Positions 27,101-36,772 of a DNA stretch of 64,000 nucleotides are shown one piece after another. Every line of letters starts with the position of its first letter. Position 1 is the first letter of the stretch. This DNA comes from Actinopolymorpha cephalotaxi (GTDB lineage Bacteria; Actinomycetota; Actinomycetes; Propionibacteriales; Actinopolymorphaceae), in NCBI RefSeq assembly GCF_013408535.1, contig NZ_JACBZA010000001.1:2316850-2380849 (forward strand), in the 5' to 3' direction. The notes beneath the pieces were generated by a model, which ran no database searches, had not been told where the DNA came from, and saw only the letters and a list, made by a program, of their open reading frames with translations. The translations under genes were made by a program, and so were the position numbers.

Positions 27101-27750
27101 CCGCCGTCCGGCGGGTCCGGTCCGCGATCCCGGTCCCGGTGCGCCGGGTGATGAGCTTCGACCTGCGGGGCATGGTCAGCATCGCGCTGTGGATCGCGCG
27201 CCGGCGGCACGGCGTACCCACCGGTGCCACGGCTGTCTCCTACTCCCGCGCGCAGACGCCGCTGACCGCGCTGTTCCTGTTCTTCATGGTGGTCGAGCTG
27301 GTGGCGCTGGAGGTCGTCCTGCGGGCGCTGCACGCACCGGTGGTGCTGCGTTCGGTGTTCCTGCTGGTCGACGCCTACGCCGTCGTGGCCGTCCTCGCGA
27401 TGCTCGCCGCGGCGATCACCCGGCCGCACGTGGTCTCCGCGCAGGAGGTACGCGTCCGGTACGGCGCGTTCTTCGACCTGCGGGTGCCCCGGGACCGGAT
27501 CGCCGCGGTACGCCGGGCCGGCAACCACAACGAGAGCGGCATGGTCACGGTGGCCGGCGACCAGCTCGCGGTGGCGGTCTCGTCCCAGACCAACCTCGTC
27601 CTCGACCTGACCGAACCCGTCACGGTCGTCCGCCCGCTCGGCCGGCAGGCGAGGGTACGCACCGTCCGCTTCTACGCCGACGACCCGGTGGCCGCGCACG
27701 CCGCGCTGCGCCCGGCCGCCGATGACCGACAGCGGCAGGAGTCGGTCTGA
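27094..27750 (+). CDS. Membrane protein with two helices and a PH-like cytoplasmic part (unknown function)
   Basis: A 218-residue protein of unknown function. Two hydrophobic segments are visible at about residues 57-80 ([19 protein letters not shown]) and 87-108 ([18 protein letters not shown]). The C-terminal part is beta-rich and charged: [26 protein letters not shown], then [22 protein letters not shown], which resembles the bacterial PH-like domains that follow short membrane anchors. The ATG lies inside the last codons of merR, so it is probably translated by coupling. I would not assign a role beyond a membrane component under control of the MerR protein. Confidence 0.75.
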   Translation: MLTAVRRVRSAIPVPVRRVMSFDLRGMVSIALWIARRRHGVPTGATAVSYSRAQTPLTALFLFFMVVELVALEVVLRALHAPVVLRSVFLLVDAYAVVAVLAMLAAAITRPHVVSAQEVRVRYGAFFDLRVPRDRIAAVRRAGNHNESGMVTVAGDQLAVAVSSQTNLVLDLTEPVTVVRPLGRQARVRTVRFYADDPVAAHAALRPAADDRQRQESV

Positions 27751-27814
27751 TCATGGTTTGTGTACGTCTCGCCAGGGCAGGCTGGCAGCGGACGTCCACG
27801 ACTGGGAGGCCGCC

Positions 27815-30283
27815 ATGACCGCCGGATCGGCCGCGACGGACATCACCAACGCCACCGGCCCGGGTGCGACCGTGCCGACAGGGCCGACTGGCCTGGACGA
27901 CGCCGACCTGGCGCTGATCGACGCCTACTGGCGGGCCGCCAACTACCTGTCCGTCGGCCAGATCTACCTGCTCGACAACCCGATGCTGCGCCGGCCGCTG
28001 GAACCCGCCGACATCAAGCCCAGGCTGCTCGGGCACTGGGGCACCACACCGGGACTCAACCTGGTCTACGCGCACCTGAACCGGCTCATCCGCGCCCACG
28101 ACGTGTCCGCGATCTTCGTCACCGGACCCGGTCACGGTGGCCCCGGCCTGGTCGCCAACACCTACCTCGAGGGCACCTACAGCGAGGTCTACCCGCACAT
28201 CAGCCAGAACGTCGCGGGCATGCGCCGGCTGTTCCGTCAGTTCTCCTTCCCCGGCGGCATTCCGAGCCACGTCGCGCCGGAGACGCCGGGGTCGATCAAC
28301 GAGGGCGGCGAGCTCGGCTACTCCCTGGTGCACGCGTACGGCGCGGCGTTCGACAACCCCGACCTGCTGGTGTGCTGCGTCGTCGGCGACGGCGAGGCGG
28401 AGACCGGAGCGCTCGCGGCCGGCTGGCACTCCGACAAGTTCCTCGACCCCCGGCACGACGGTGCCGTCCTGCCGGTGCTGCACCTGAACGGCTACAAGAT
28501 CGCCAACCCGACGGTGCTGGCCCGCATCCCCGAGCGCGACCTGTGCAGTCTGCTGGAGGGGTACGGCTACCGCCCGCTGGTCGTGGCCGGCGACGACCCG
28601 GCCGCGGTGCACCGGAAGCTGGCCGCGGCGATGGAGACCGCGTACGACGGGATCCGGGCGATCCAGCAGGCGGCGCGTTCGGGCCGGGCGACGGCGGCGG
28701 GGGACGGCGAGCGGCCGCGCTGGCCGATGATCGTGCTGCGTACCCCCAAGGGATGGACCGGCCCGCGCGAGGTCGACGGGATCCGGGTCGAGGGGACGTT
28801 CCGCGCGCACCAGGTCCCGTTGAGCGAGGTGCGCACCAACCCCGCCCACCTGGAGCTGCTGGCCGAGTGGATGCGCAGCTACCGCCCGGAGGAGCTGTTC
28901 GACGCCGACGGCCGGCTGCGGCCCGAGCTCGCCGCCCTCGCGCCGACCGGCACCCGGCGGATGGGCGCCAACCCGCACGCCAACGGCGGCCTGCTGCTCC
29001 AGGGCCTGGACCTTCCGGACTTCGCGGCGTACGGCGTGGACGTGCCGGCACCGGGCGCCACCACGGACGCACCGACCAGGGTGCTGGGCACCTGGCTGCG
29101 CGACGTGATCCGCGACAACCCCACGACGTTCCGGATGTTCGGGCCGGACGAGACCGCGTCCAACCGGCTGTCGGCGGTGTTCGAGGCGACCGACCGGGCG
29201 TGGGACGCCGAAGTCGAGCCGGGCGACGACCACCTCGGTCCGGACGGCCGGGTGATGGAGGTGCTGTCGGAGCATCTGTGCCAGGGCTGGCTGGAGGGTT
29301 ATCTGCTCACCGGCCGGCACGGATTGTTCAACTGCTACGAGGCGTTCATCCACATCGTCGACTCGATGGTCAACCAGCACGCCAAGTGGCTGAAGGTGTG
29401 CCGGCAGATCCCGTGGCGGGCGCCGATCGCCTCCCTCAACTACCTGCTCTCCTCCCACGTGTGGCGCCAGGACCACAACGGCTTCTCCCACCAGGACCCC
29501 GGCTTCCTCGACCACGTGGTGAACAAGAAGGCCGAGATCGTACGGATCTACCTGCCGCCGGACACCAACACGCTGCTGTCGGTGTACGACCACTGCCTGC
29601 GCAGCCGCGACTACATCAACGTCGTCGTGGCCGGGAAGAACCCCGCGCCCAACTGGCTGTCGATGCCGGACGCGATCGCCCACTGCACCCGCGGCATCGG
29701 GATCTGGGAGTGGGCGAGCAACGACCACGGCGAGGTGCCCGACGTGGTGCTCGGCTGCGCCGGCGACGTGCCCACGCTGGAGACGCTGGCCGCGGTCGAC
29801 CTGCTCCGCCGGCACCTGCCCGAGCTGAAGGTCCGGGTCGTCAACGTGGTCGACCTGATGCGGTTGCAGCCCGCGTCGGAGCACCCGCACGGCCTGCCCG
29901 ACCGGGAGTTCGACGCGCTGTTCACCACCGACCGGCCGGTGATCTTCGCCTTCCACGGCTACCCGCTGCTGATCCACCGGCTGACGTACCGCCGGACCAA
30001 CCACGACAGCTTCCACGTGCGCGGCTACAAGGAGGAGGGGACCACCACCACGCCGTTCGACATGGTGATGCTGAACGACCTGGACCGCTTCCACCTGGTC
30101 ATCGACGTGATCGACCGGGTGCCGGGCCTCTCGGTCCGGGCGGCCGGGCTGCGCCAGCAGATGGTGGACGCCCGGCTGTGGGCCCGGCGCTACACCCGGG
30201 ACAACGGCGAGGACCAGCCGGAGATCAGTGACTGGACCTGGCCCGGTGGCCATCCCTCCAGGGAACAGGAGAGTGCCCGATGA
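27815..30283 (+). CDS. xfp: Phosphoketolase (xylulose-5-phosphate/fructose-6-phosphate)
   Basis: An 822-residue thiamine-diphosphate phosphoketolase. It cleaves xylulose-5-P or fructose-6-P with phosphate to acetyl-P plus a triose or tetrose phosphate. Signatures include [43 protein letters not shown], the ThDP Mg-binding [10 protein letters not shown] region, [13 protein letters not shown], and [19 protein letters not shown] 27815 has GGGAGG upstream and fits the family N-terminus; the longer frame adds 31 unlikely residues. Acetyl-P made here is converted by the next gene, ackA, whose ATG overlaps the stop, giving an ATP-yielding carbon-saving shunt. Confidence 0.96.
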   Translation: MTAGSAATDITNATGPGATVPTGPTGLDDADLALIDAYWRAANYLSVGQIYLLDNPMLRRPLEPADIKPRLLGHWGTTPGLNLVYAHLNRLIRAHDVSAIFVTGPGHGGPGLVANTYLEGTYSEVYPHISQNVAGMRRLFRQFSFPGGIPSHVAPETPGSINEGGELGYSLVHAYGAAFDNPDLLVCCVVGDGEAETGALAAGWHSDKFLDPRHDGAVLPVLHLNGYKIANPTVLARIPERDLCSLLEGYGYRPLVVAGDDPAAVHRKLAAAMETAYDGIRAIQQAARSGRATAAGDGERPRWPMIVLRTPKGWTGPREVDGIRVEGTFRAHQVPLSEVRTNPAHLELLAEWMRSYRPEELFDADGRLRPELAALAPTGTRRMGANPHANGGLLLQGLDLPDFAAYGVDVPAPGATTDAPTRVLGTWLRDVIRDNPTTFRMFGPDETASNRLSAVFEATDRAWDAEVEPGDDHLGPDGRVMEVLSEHLCQGWLEGYLLTGRHGLFNCYEAFIHIVDSMVNQHAKWLKVCRQIPWRAPIASLNYLLSSHVWRQDHNGFSHQDPGFLDHVVNKKAEIVRIYLPPDTNTLLSVYDHCLRSRDYINVVVAGKNPAPNWLSMPDAIAHCTRGIGIWEWASNDHGEVPDVVLGCAGDVPTLETLAAVDLLRRHLPELKVRVVNVVDLMRLQPASEHPHGLPDREFDALFTTDRPVIFAFHGYPLLIHRLTYRRTNHDSFHVRGYKEEGTTTTPFDMVMLNDLDRFHLVIDVIDRVPGLSVRAAGLRQQMVDARLWARRYTRDNGEDQPEISDWTWPGGHPSREQESAR

Positions 30284-31368
30284 GGGTGCTGGTGGTGAAC
30301 GCCGGGTCGGCGACGCTGAAGCTGTCCCTGCTGGAGGACGACAAGCTGCTGGACAGCCGGCACGTGGAGACCTCCGACCCCGAGTCCGGCCGCAAGGCGC
30401 TGGCCGAGGCGCTGGAGGCGATGGATCGTCCGGACGCGGTCGGCCACCGGGTGGTGCACGGCGGTCCGGCGTACACCCGGGCGGTCCGGATCGACCCGCG
30501 GGTGCGCGCGCGGCTGGGGGAGTACACCTCGCTCGCGCCGCTGCACCAGCCCGCCGCGCTCGCCGGGATCGACCTGGTGTCCGAGCAACTCCCGGACGTG
30601 CCGGCGGTGGCCTGCTTCGACACCGCGTTCCACTCCACGCTGCCGCCGGCCGCCTCGACCTACGCGCTGCCGGCGCGGTGGCGGGAGGAGTACGGCCTGC
30701 GCAGGTACGGCTTCCACGGGCTGTCCGCCGCCTATGCCGCCCGCCGCGCCGCCGAGTTGGTGGACCGCCCGGTGCAGGAGCTGCGAACCGTGGTCTGCCA
30801 CCTCGGCGCCGGCGCGTCGGCGACCGCGGTCCGGGCAGGCCGCAGCGTCGACACGACGATGGGGTTCACACCGCTGGCCGGGCTGGTGATGGCCAGCCGC
30901 CCCGGCGACGTCGACCCCGGCCTGCTGGTGTGGCTGCTGCGCAACGGCGTGGTCGACACAGAGGGCCTGGACGCCGCGCTGGAACACGACAGCGGGCTGA
31001 CCGGCCTGGCGGGTACGCCGGACATGCGGCAGGTGGTCGAGCGTGCGCAGGCGGGGGATGCGCAGGCCAGCCTCGCGATCGGGGTGTACGTCCACCGGCT
31101 GCGCGGGCTGGTCGCGGCGATGACGGCGAGCCTGGGCGACCTGGACGTGCTGGTCTTCACCGGAGGCGTCGGCGAGCACGCCCCGCTGGTCCGGTCCCGC
31201 ACCGTGGAGGGGCTGGCCTTCCTCGGACTGGCGCTGGACGACGAGGCGAACTCCCGGGCCGAGGGAGACACCGACCTCACCGCGCCGTCGGCCCGGGCGC
31301 GGACGCTGGTGATCGAGGCGCGGGAGGACCTCCAGATCGCCGCGGAGGTACGCCGGCTCTGCCAGTGA
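30280..31368 (+). CDS. ackA: Acetate kinase
   Basis: Acetate kinase, converting acetyl-P and ADP to acetate and ATP. At 362 residues it is shorter than the roughly 400-residue enterobacterial enzyme. Family signatures are [16 protein letters not shown] at the N-terminus (Asn7), [20 protein letters not shown] with the catalytic Asp, RRYGFHGLS, and [36 protein letters not shown] near the end binds the nucleotide. The start overlaps the xfp stop by four bases (ATGA), so the two are one functional unit. No phosphotransacetylase gene is present in the window. Confidence 0.95.
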   Translation: MRVLVVNAGSATLKLSLLEDDKLLDSRHVETSDPESGRKALAEALEAMDRPDAVGHRVVHGGPAYTRAVRIDPRVRARLGEYTSLAPLHQPAALAGIDLVSEQLPDVPAVACFDTAFHSTLPPAASTYALPARWREEYGLRRYGFHGLSAAYAARRAAELVDRPVQELRTVVCHLGAGASATAVRAGRSVDTTMGFTPLAGLVMASRPGDVDPGLLVWLLRNGVVDTEGLDAALEHDSGLTGLAGTPDMRQVVERAQAGDAQASLAIGVYVHRLRGLVAAMTASLGDLDVLVFTGGVGEHAPLVRSRTVEGLAFLGLALDDEANSRAEGDTDLTAPSARARTLVIEAREDLQIAAEVRRLCQ

Positions 31369-31376
31369 GCCGGGCT

Positions 31377-32435
31377 TCAGTCCTGGTGGGCGTTCAGCCC
31401 GGTGTACAGCGCGCGCAGGTGCTGGGTGCGGTCGGCGGCGCTGAGCACGTCGGTGGAGTCGGCGAACTGGTCGACCGACCCGACCAGCGGCAGTGCCCGC
31501 AGCCAGGGATCCTCGATCCTGCTCCGGCACGCCTCCGCGAACCCGCCCGCGTCCGGCACCCGGAACGGCCTGCTGTGATAAGGCCGTACGTGCGGGTCGA
31601 CCGGATCGCTCACCCCGGACTCGTTGTGCCACCTGCCGGCCAGTTCGTACGCCTCGACCAGTGCCTGCTCGCGGCTCGCGAAGTCGGTGGCCGCCACCGC
31701 CCGCCGCAGCGGCGGGACGAGCGCCTCCGCCCTCGGCAGCCGGGCGAACGCGGTGCCGACCCACTTCGTGTACGGGCGGTACTCCCGGGCGAGCAGGAAC
31801 CCCAGCCCCATCAGATCGCGGACCAGCCGGCCGGCCAGCACCGCGGAGCCGAGGTCGTCACCCACCTCGGCGGTCCGGCCCACGAACGCCACCTCCTGCG
31901 CGATCCGGCCCCACTGAGCTGCGACCAGCCACCGCCACACGTCCGGCGGGTACCACGCCAGCGCCTCCCGGGTCGCCGCCAGCTCACCGGCCGGGTCCGC
32001 GTACACCGCGCCGCGGACCACTCCGAGCAACTGCTGCTGCGGCACGGTCAGCCAGTCGAGGGTGCTCATCCCGTCCAGCGGCTGCACGCCGAGCTGGCCC
32101 TGCAGCCAGTCCCGCCAGGTGAGCACGTCGACCCGGTGCTCCTCGGGCGCGTCGTCCCAGCCGAACCGGACCGGCCAGCCGCGGAACTCCCTCGGCAGCC
32201 CGGCGTCGACCCGGGCGCGCACCGCGTCCACGTCGGCCTCGCCGACGAACACCTGCAGCCGGGGACCCCAGCCGTGGTCGGTGGAGCGGTCGGTGTCGTA
32301 GCCGAGGACGTCCGACCCCCAGCCCAGCAACGCCGCGGCGTGCTCCGCGGGTCGTACGAGGGGGGCGACGACCTCGGTGTGGAAGGCTGCATTGAGTTCC
32401 AGGGCGGGAACGAAGGTGGCAGGCACGCGGCCCAT
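31377..32435 (-). CDS. DUF4037 nucleotidyltransferase-like protein
   Basis: A 352-residue protein of the DUF4037 family. The N-terminal segment GWGSDVLGYDTDRSTDHGWG is its hallmark and looks like a nucleotidyltransferase active site, with GS followed by acidic residues. The rest is helical, with RWLVAAQWGRIAQEVAFVGR and ESGVSDPVDPHVRPYHSRPFRV patterns typical of the family. Function is unknown; an aminoglycoside-type adenylyl transfer is possible from the fold only. It is convergent with ackA, with eight bases between stops. The start at 32435 has no strong ribosome site. Confidence 0.7.
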   Translation of the reverse strand: MGRVPATFVPALELNAAFHTEVVAPLVRPAEHAAALLGWGSDVLGYDTDRSTDHGWGPRLQVFVGEADVDAVRARVDAGLPREFRGWPVRFGWDDAPEEHRVDVLTWRDWLQGQLGVQPLDGMSTLDWLTVPQQQLLGVVRGAVYADPAGELAATREALAWYPPDVWRWLVAAQWGRIAQEVAFVGRTAEVGDDLGSAVLAGRLVRDLMGLGFLLAREYRPYTKWVGTAFARLPRAEALVPPLRRAVAATDFASREQALVEAYELAGRWHNESGVSDPVDPHVRPYHSRPFRVPDAGGFAEACRSRIEDPWLRALPLVGSVDQFADSTDVLSAADRTQHLRALYTGLNAHQD

Positions 32436-32518
32436 CCTGGCGGCACCGGCCCGGGCGTACGCAATCGGTTTTCGGTGCTTTCGGGGTTCAGGGTTTCAGC
32501 ACACGGGAGGATCACCCG

Positions 32519-32962
32519 ATGACCAGCACACCGGACCGCGCGAGCGCCCGGCAGTTCTACTACCGCTTCCTCGTCGAGCTGTGGGGCGCCGAACCCGCTC
32601 AGCGCGCCCGGCTCGCCGCCGAGCTCGTGACCGACGACTTCGCCATCCGCCGCGGCGGGCACGACGACCCCGCCCGCGGCCCGAAGGCCCTGCTCGCGCT
32701 GGTCGAGCAGAGCACCGCGCTGTTCGACGACATCGACGTACGGATCGACCAGGGGCCGATCGCGGACGGTGACATGGTGGCCGCGCGCTGGACATTCACC
32801 GGCAGCTACCGCGGCGGACTGCCGGGGGCCCGGGCACCGGAGGGGACGCGGGTGGCATTCTCTGGGCTGGACCTGGTGCGGCTGGCAGACGGCCGCGCCG
32901 CGGAGTACTGGGTGTCCTCGGACGCCGACCATCTGATGCGGCAGCTTCAGGTCCAGAGCTGA
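32519..32962 (+). CDS. SnoaL-like ester cyclase/polyketide cyclase-fold protein
   Basis: A 147-residue SnoaL/NTF2-like protein. The N-terminal helix FYYRFLVELWG, the LVTDDFAIRRGG segment, GPKALLALVEQSTALFDDIDVRID and MVAARWTFTGSYRGG follow the single-domain alpha+beta-barrel pattern, and GTRVAFSGLDLVRLADGRAAEYWV closes the sheet. Such proteins catalyse aldol ring closure or act as small-molecule binding folds. No polyketide genes surround it, so the role is open. The ATG is preceded by GGGAGG. Confidence 0.75.
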   Translation: MTSTPDRASARQFYYRFLVELWGAEPAQRARLAAELVTDDFAIRRGGHDDPARGPKALLALVEQSTALFDDIDVRIDQGPIADGDMVAARWTFTGSYRGGLPGARAPEGTRVAFSGLDLVRLADGRAAEYWVSSDADHLMRQLQVQS

Positions 32963-33009
32963 ACCCCCGCTCAGCGGGGACTTTTCGTCGGTGTCGAAGG
33001 AGGACGTGC

Positions 33010-34011
33010 GTGAGTGAGCTGGACGCGGCTGCGGTGACGGCCTGGCTGGGTGGCGGCGAGGAGTACGCCACATTTGTGGCGGAGCTGGACCGGGTGGGCC
33101 CGCCCGACACCGAGGTCACCCTGGCCGAACCCGCCCAGGTGCAGGCGCTGGCCGAGCCGCTCGGACTGCACGCCGACGACGCGGCCGACATCGTGGCCAC
33201 CAGGTTCACCGCGGCCGAGGACCCGCAGCTGTGGTGGCTCCTGCAGCGGTGCCACGAGCACCTGGTCTCCGGCACGGGCACCCTGGACTCGGAGTGGCTG
33301 CGCTGGCCGAACCTCCCCGCGGAGCTGGGTGCCAAGGGGCGGTTCTTCTACGTCCACGTCTTCCTCGCCTCGATCCCGGCGCTGCTGCGCTACCACGAGA
33401 GCCGCGCCATCCCGGCATCGGACAGCTGGCCGATCCTGGCCGACCTCGGCCGCCAGATCGCGATCTACCGCCGGATCCACGGGGTCGGCGGCCTGGACGT
33501 GCAGGGCTGGTTCGCGCTGCACTTCCGCGGCCTGATCTACGACTTCGGCCGGCTGCAGTTCAACCGGGCGCTGGTCAACTTCGACGACGAGACGATCTCC
33601 GCCGGGGGCGCGCCGTTCCGCAAGGGCGACCCGGTGCTCGGCGTACACATCCCGGAGTCCGGGCCGATGACGCCCGAGGCGTGCGACGAGTCGTTCCGCC
33701 GCGCCCGGGAGTTCTACGACCGGTACTTCCCCGAGGACAAGTACCGCTACGGCGTCTGCTCGTCCTGGCTGCTCGACCCGCAGCTGGCCGAGTACCTGCC
33801 CGAGGACTCCAACATCATCCGGTTCCAGCGGCGGTTCGAGCTCCTGCCGGGCGGCCACGACGGCGACCGGGACGTGTTCCAGTTCGTCTTCCGGATGATC
33901 AATCCGACGGTCGACCAGCTTCCCCGGCGGACGACGCTGGAGCGCGCGGTCGCCGCGCACCTCGAGGCCGGCAAGCACTGGCAGGTGCGCTCGGGCTGGG
34001 TCGCGCTGTAG
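33010..34011 (+). CDS. Acyltransferase-domain protein (GNAT_C-like, DUF5596 type)
   Basis: A 333-residue protein resembling actinobacterial two-domain acyltransferases whose C-terminal half has a GNAT-like fold. The N-terminal half is helical (LWWLLQRCHEHLV, then RFFYVHVFLASIPALLRYHE). The second half contains GWFALHFRGLIYDFGRLQFNR, FRKGDPVLGVHIPESGPMTP and YGVCSSWLLDPQLAEYLPEDSNIIRFQRRFEL, which are recurrent features of the family. The HIPESG and CSSWLLDPQL segments probably shape the active site. Substrate and biological role are not known. It begins 48 bases after the SnoaL-like gene with AGGAGG upstream of the GTG start. Confidence 0.65.
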   Translation: MSELDAAAVTAWLGGGEEYATFVAELDRVGPPDTEVTLAEPAQVQALAEPLGLHADDAADIVATRFTAAEDPQLWWLLQRCHEHLVSGTGTLDSEWLRWPNLPAELGAKGRFFYVHVFLASIPALLRYHESRAIPASDSWPILADLGRQIAIYRRIHGVGGLDVQGWFALHFRGLIYDFGRLQFNRALVNFDDETISAGGAPFRKGDPVLGVHIPESGPMTPEACDESFRRAREFYDRYFPEDKYRYGVCSSWLLDPQLAEYLPEDSNIIRFQRRFELLPGGHDGDRDVFQFVFRMINPTVDQLPRRTTLERAVAAHLEAGKHWQVRSGWVAL

Positions 34012-34059
34012 GGCGTACGCCAAGGTCGGTAGGAACCGCGTGGCAGTGGGTGGCCGTCC

Positions 34060-34965
34060 TCAGACGAGGGCGGCCACCACGCGTTCGCAGCGCGGCGGGT
34101 CGATGGTGAGGCCGACGTCCAGCCCCCACAGCCAGTAGTCGACCGCGCGGACGATCGCCCAGGCGCGGGCCCGGTCGGGGTCCAGCCCGCCGGCCGCGGT
34201 CAGGACGCTCAGCAGACGGCGGATCGACCAGGCGTCCGGGGCCTCGTCGACCCGGGTCCACATCAGCTCCGGCACCGCGAACTCCGGATCGCCGGCGACC
34301 GGTTTGGGGTCGATCGCCAGCCAGGGTTCGCGGTCGGCCGCCAGCACGTTGCCGTAGTGCAGGTCGGCGTGCACCAGGTCGGTGCCCGCGTCGGCGGCGA
34401 GGTCGCGGGCCGTCGCGGCGACCCGGTCGATCCACCGCGCCGGCACCGGATCACCGAGAGCGCGCTGCCGCTCGTGTGCCGTCGCCGCGATCTCGGCGCC
34501 GAGGTCGGCGAGCTTCGGGGTTCCGGCGGGCAGCGGCTGGTCCGTCGTGAGCGGCACCGTGAGCCGACGCAGCAGCCCGCCGGCGATCCCGGCCGCGTCG
34601 TACAGCTCGAGGTCGGCGAGCGAGCGCCCGGCGTCCAGGCGCTCCAGCAGCAGGGCGCCGTCCTCGGGTCGGGCGGCGAGCAGCCGGACGATGCCCCGCC
34701 CGTCCCACGCCCGCAGCGCCTCGGCCTCCCTCGCCGTGCTCAGCGGATCCCAGCAGACCTTGAGGACGCACGGCTGCGAGCCGTGCAGGGCGGTGAAGAC
34801 CAGGCTGTTGGCGCCGTGCCGCGGCGGATCGGGCAGCACCTCCACCGCCCACTGCCGGGCCAGTTCGGCCACGAGGTCGGGCAGCCGGTCGAGCCAGGTG
34901 TGGGCGTCCGGTCCGGCGAGCAGGACCCGCTCGTCCACGAAGCTCGGGGGTACGACGATCCGCAT
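34060..34965 (-). CDS. Streptomycin 6-kinase-like aminoglycoside phosphotransferase
   Basis: A 301-residue kinase of the APH(6) type. The N-lobe has GANSLVFTALHGSQPCVLKV with the ATP-binding Lys. The C-lobe has the Brenner motif VHADLHYGNVLA with the catalytic Asp, and LAIDPKPVAGDPEF provides the Mg-binding Asp; the DPKP sequence is typical of streptomycin phosphotransferases. Members inactivate streptomycin or phosphorylate hydroxyurea-type substrates. ATG 34965 is chosen for the GGGAG just upstream. No aminoglycoside biosynthesis genes are near, so it may be intrinsic resistance or a housekeeping small-molecule kinase. Confidence 0.82.
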   Translation of the reverse strand: MRIVVPPSFVDERVLLAGPDAHTWLDRLPDLVAELARQWAVEVLPDPPRHGANSLVFTALHGSQPCVLKVCWDPLSTAREAEALRAWDGRGIVRLLAARPEDGALLLERLDAGRSLADLELYDAAGIAGGLLRRLTVPLTTDQPLPAGTPKLADLGAEIAATAHERQRALGDPVPARWIDRVAATARDLAADAGTDLVHADLHYGNVLAADREPWLAIDPKPVAGDPEFAVPELMWTRVDEAPDAWSIRRLLSVLTAAGGLDPDRARAWAIVRAVDYWLWGLDVGLTIDPPRCERVVAALV

Positions 34966-35232
34966 GGTGCTCCCTGTGCCGGTCCTCACCCGCTCGGGCC
35001 GCGACAGATCGGCGGCGGGTCCGGACGTGCCGAGCGCGCGTCCCCGGCGGGGACGATACCGGCGGCCGGCCGGGGTGGTCACGCGGGTTTCGGCCCAGGA
35101 TCGCGTACGCCCGGTTCGCGCGGTCCGTCCCGCTACGCGGCGTCGCCCGGGAGGCGCCCGGGGAGCGCCCGGGGACGGCACTGTGGGGCACGTCGATAGG
35201 CTGGCCCGGAACCCGTACGGAAGGAAACCACG

Positions 35233-35625
35233 GTGGCTGTCCGGGCAGTGCGTGGCGCGACCCAGCTCGAGGTCGACGAACGAGAACACCTGCTGGAGCG
35301 GGTCGCGGAGCTCGTCCGCACCGTCCTGCACAGCAACGACCTCACCAACGACGACCTGATCAGCGTCATCTTCACCGCCACCTCCGACGTGCAGTCGGAG
35401 TTCCCCGCCTACGCCGCCCGGCTGATGGGGATGACCGACGTCCCGCTGCTGTGTGCGCGGGAGCTGGAGATCGGCGGCGGGATGCCGCTGGTGGTGAGGT
35501 TGCTCGCCCACGTGGAGACCGACCTCACCCGTGACGAGGTGACGCACGTCTACCTGCACGGTGCGGCCGCGCTGCGACGCGACCTGGCCCACGTGCACGC
35601 CGTACCCGACGAGACACAGGCATGA
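35233..35625 (+). CDS. aroH: Chorismate mutase, AroH class
   Basis: A 130-residue monofunctional chorismate mutase of the trimeric AroH (Bacillus-type) fold. It converts chorismate to prephenate for Phe/Tyr synthesis. AVRAVRGATQLEVDE carries Arg7, SVIFTATSDVQSEFPAYAAR is the signature segment, and CARELEIGG, VRLLAHV and VTHVYLHGAAALRRDL supply the remaining active-site residues. GTG 35233 follows GGAAGGAAACC. The tyrA ATG overlaps its stop (ATGA), placing two consecutive pathway steps in one operon with cmk downstream, a conserved actinobacterial order. Confidence 0.95.
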   Translation: MAVRAVRGATQLEVDEREHLLERVAELVRTVLHSNDLTNDDLISVIFTATSDVQSEFPAYAARLMGMTDVPLLCARELEIGGGMPLVVRLLAHVETDLTRDEVTHVYLHGAAALRRDLAHVHAVPDETQA

Positions 35626-36740
35626 CCGAGCCGCCGTTCCGCCGCGTGGTGGTGATCGGGGCCGGCCTGATGGGCACCTCGGTCGCGCTGGCGCTGCGCC
35701 GGTACGGCGTGGAGGTGCTGCTGGAGGACGCCGACCCGGGCAACCTGCGGGTCGCGGTGTCGCTCGGCGCCGGCGTGCCCGTGACTCCGGCCGAGGCGCT
35801 GGCCAACAACACGGCGGACTCCGCGGACCTGGTGGTGGTCGGCGTACCCCCGTCGGCGCTGGGCACGGTGATCGCCGACGCGCTGACCCGCTTCCCCGGT
35901 GCCGCCGTCACCGACCTCGGCAGCGTCAAGGCCGCCGCCCTCGCCGGCACCCGGGCACACGCTTCCACGCAAGCAGGGCTGGACCGTTACGTCGGCGGGC
36001 ACCCGATGGCCGGCAGCGAGCAGTCCGGTCCGCTGGCAGCCCGCGCCGACCTGTTCGACGGCCGGGCCTGGGCGGTGACCCCGCACGCCGACAGCCGTCC
36101 GGACGCGGTGGCCGCGGTGGAGCGGTTGGCCCGTACGTGCGGAGCGTTTCCCGTCCAGCTCTCACCAGGTGAGCACGACGAGGCGGTCGCGCTGGTCTCC
36201 CACCTTCCCCAGGTCGCCTCGACCGTGGTCGCCGGCCTGCTGACCACCGCCGCGGAGGGGCACCTCGTCCTCGCCGGCCAGGGGTTGCGGGACGTGACCC
36301 GGATCGCCGGCGGCGACCCGGAGCTGTGGACGCAGATCCTGTCCGCCAACGCCGAGCCGGTCGCCCGGCTCCTGCACGAGGCCGCCGACAACCTGCACCG
36401 GGTCGCGCACACCCTGGAGAAGCGGGACGCGGCCGAGGCCGGGCTGGCCGACCTGCGTACATCCCTGGAACGCGGCGCGACCGGCGTACGCCGGCTGCCC
36501 GGCAAGCACGGAGCGCGACCGGAGGCGTTCAGCCCGGTACCCGTCCTGCTGCCCGACCAGCCGGGGGAGCTGGCGCGGCTGTTCGCCGATGTGGGCGCCG
36601 CCGGGGTCAACATCGAGGACGTACGCATCGATCACAGCCCGAACACCCCGGCCGGCCTGGTCGAGCTCTGGGTCCACGAGGATGCCGTTCCCGCCCTGTT
36701 GGAGGCCCTGGCTCACCACGGGTGGGACGTGCACGGGTAG
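35622..36740 (+). CDS. tyrA: Prephenate dehydrogenase with ACT domain
   Basis: A 372-residue prephenate dehydrogenase. The Rossmann domain opens VVVIGAGLMGTSVALALRR, and VTDLGSVKAA and YVGGHPMAGSEQSGP are catalytic-region signatures, including the His of HPMAGSE. A helical dimer domain follows. The C-terminal 80 residues form an ACT domain (VLLPDQPGELARLFADVGAAGVNIEDV), which usually binds an amino acid such as tyrosine for feedback control. It acts on the product of aroH, with which it overlaps by four bases. The next gene, cmk, starts 33 bases later. Confidence 0.94.
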   Translation: MTEPPFRRVVVIGAGLMGTSVALALRRYGVEVLLEDADPGNLRVAVSLGAGVPVTPAEALANNTADSADLVVVGVPPSALGTVIADALTRFPGAAVTDLGSVKAAALAGTRAHASTQAGLDRYVGGHPMAGSEQSGPLAARADLFDGRAWAVTPHADSRPDAVAAVERLARTCGAFPVQLSPGEHDEAVALVSHLPQVASTVVAGLLTTAAEGHLVLAGQGLRDVTRIAGGDPELWTQILSANAEPVARLLHEAADNLHRVAHTLEKRDAAEAGLADLRTSLERGATGVRRLPGKHGARPEAFSPVPVLLPDQPGELARLFADVGAAGVNIEDVRIDHSPNTPAGLVELWVHEDAVPALLEALAHHGWDVHG

Positions 36741-36772
36741 CCTCCCCACGAGTACCCGGAGGGAGACGACAG

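Noticed and set aside
27620-30253. An 877-codon minus-strand open frame opposite xfp
   Set aside because: It is the antisense shadow of a well-supported phosphoketolase. High GC makes such frames long, and its Val/Gly/Arg/His/Gln composition has no family pattern.
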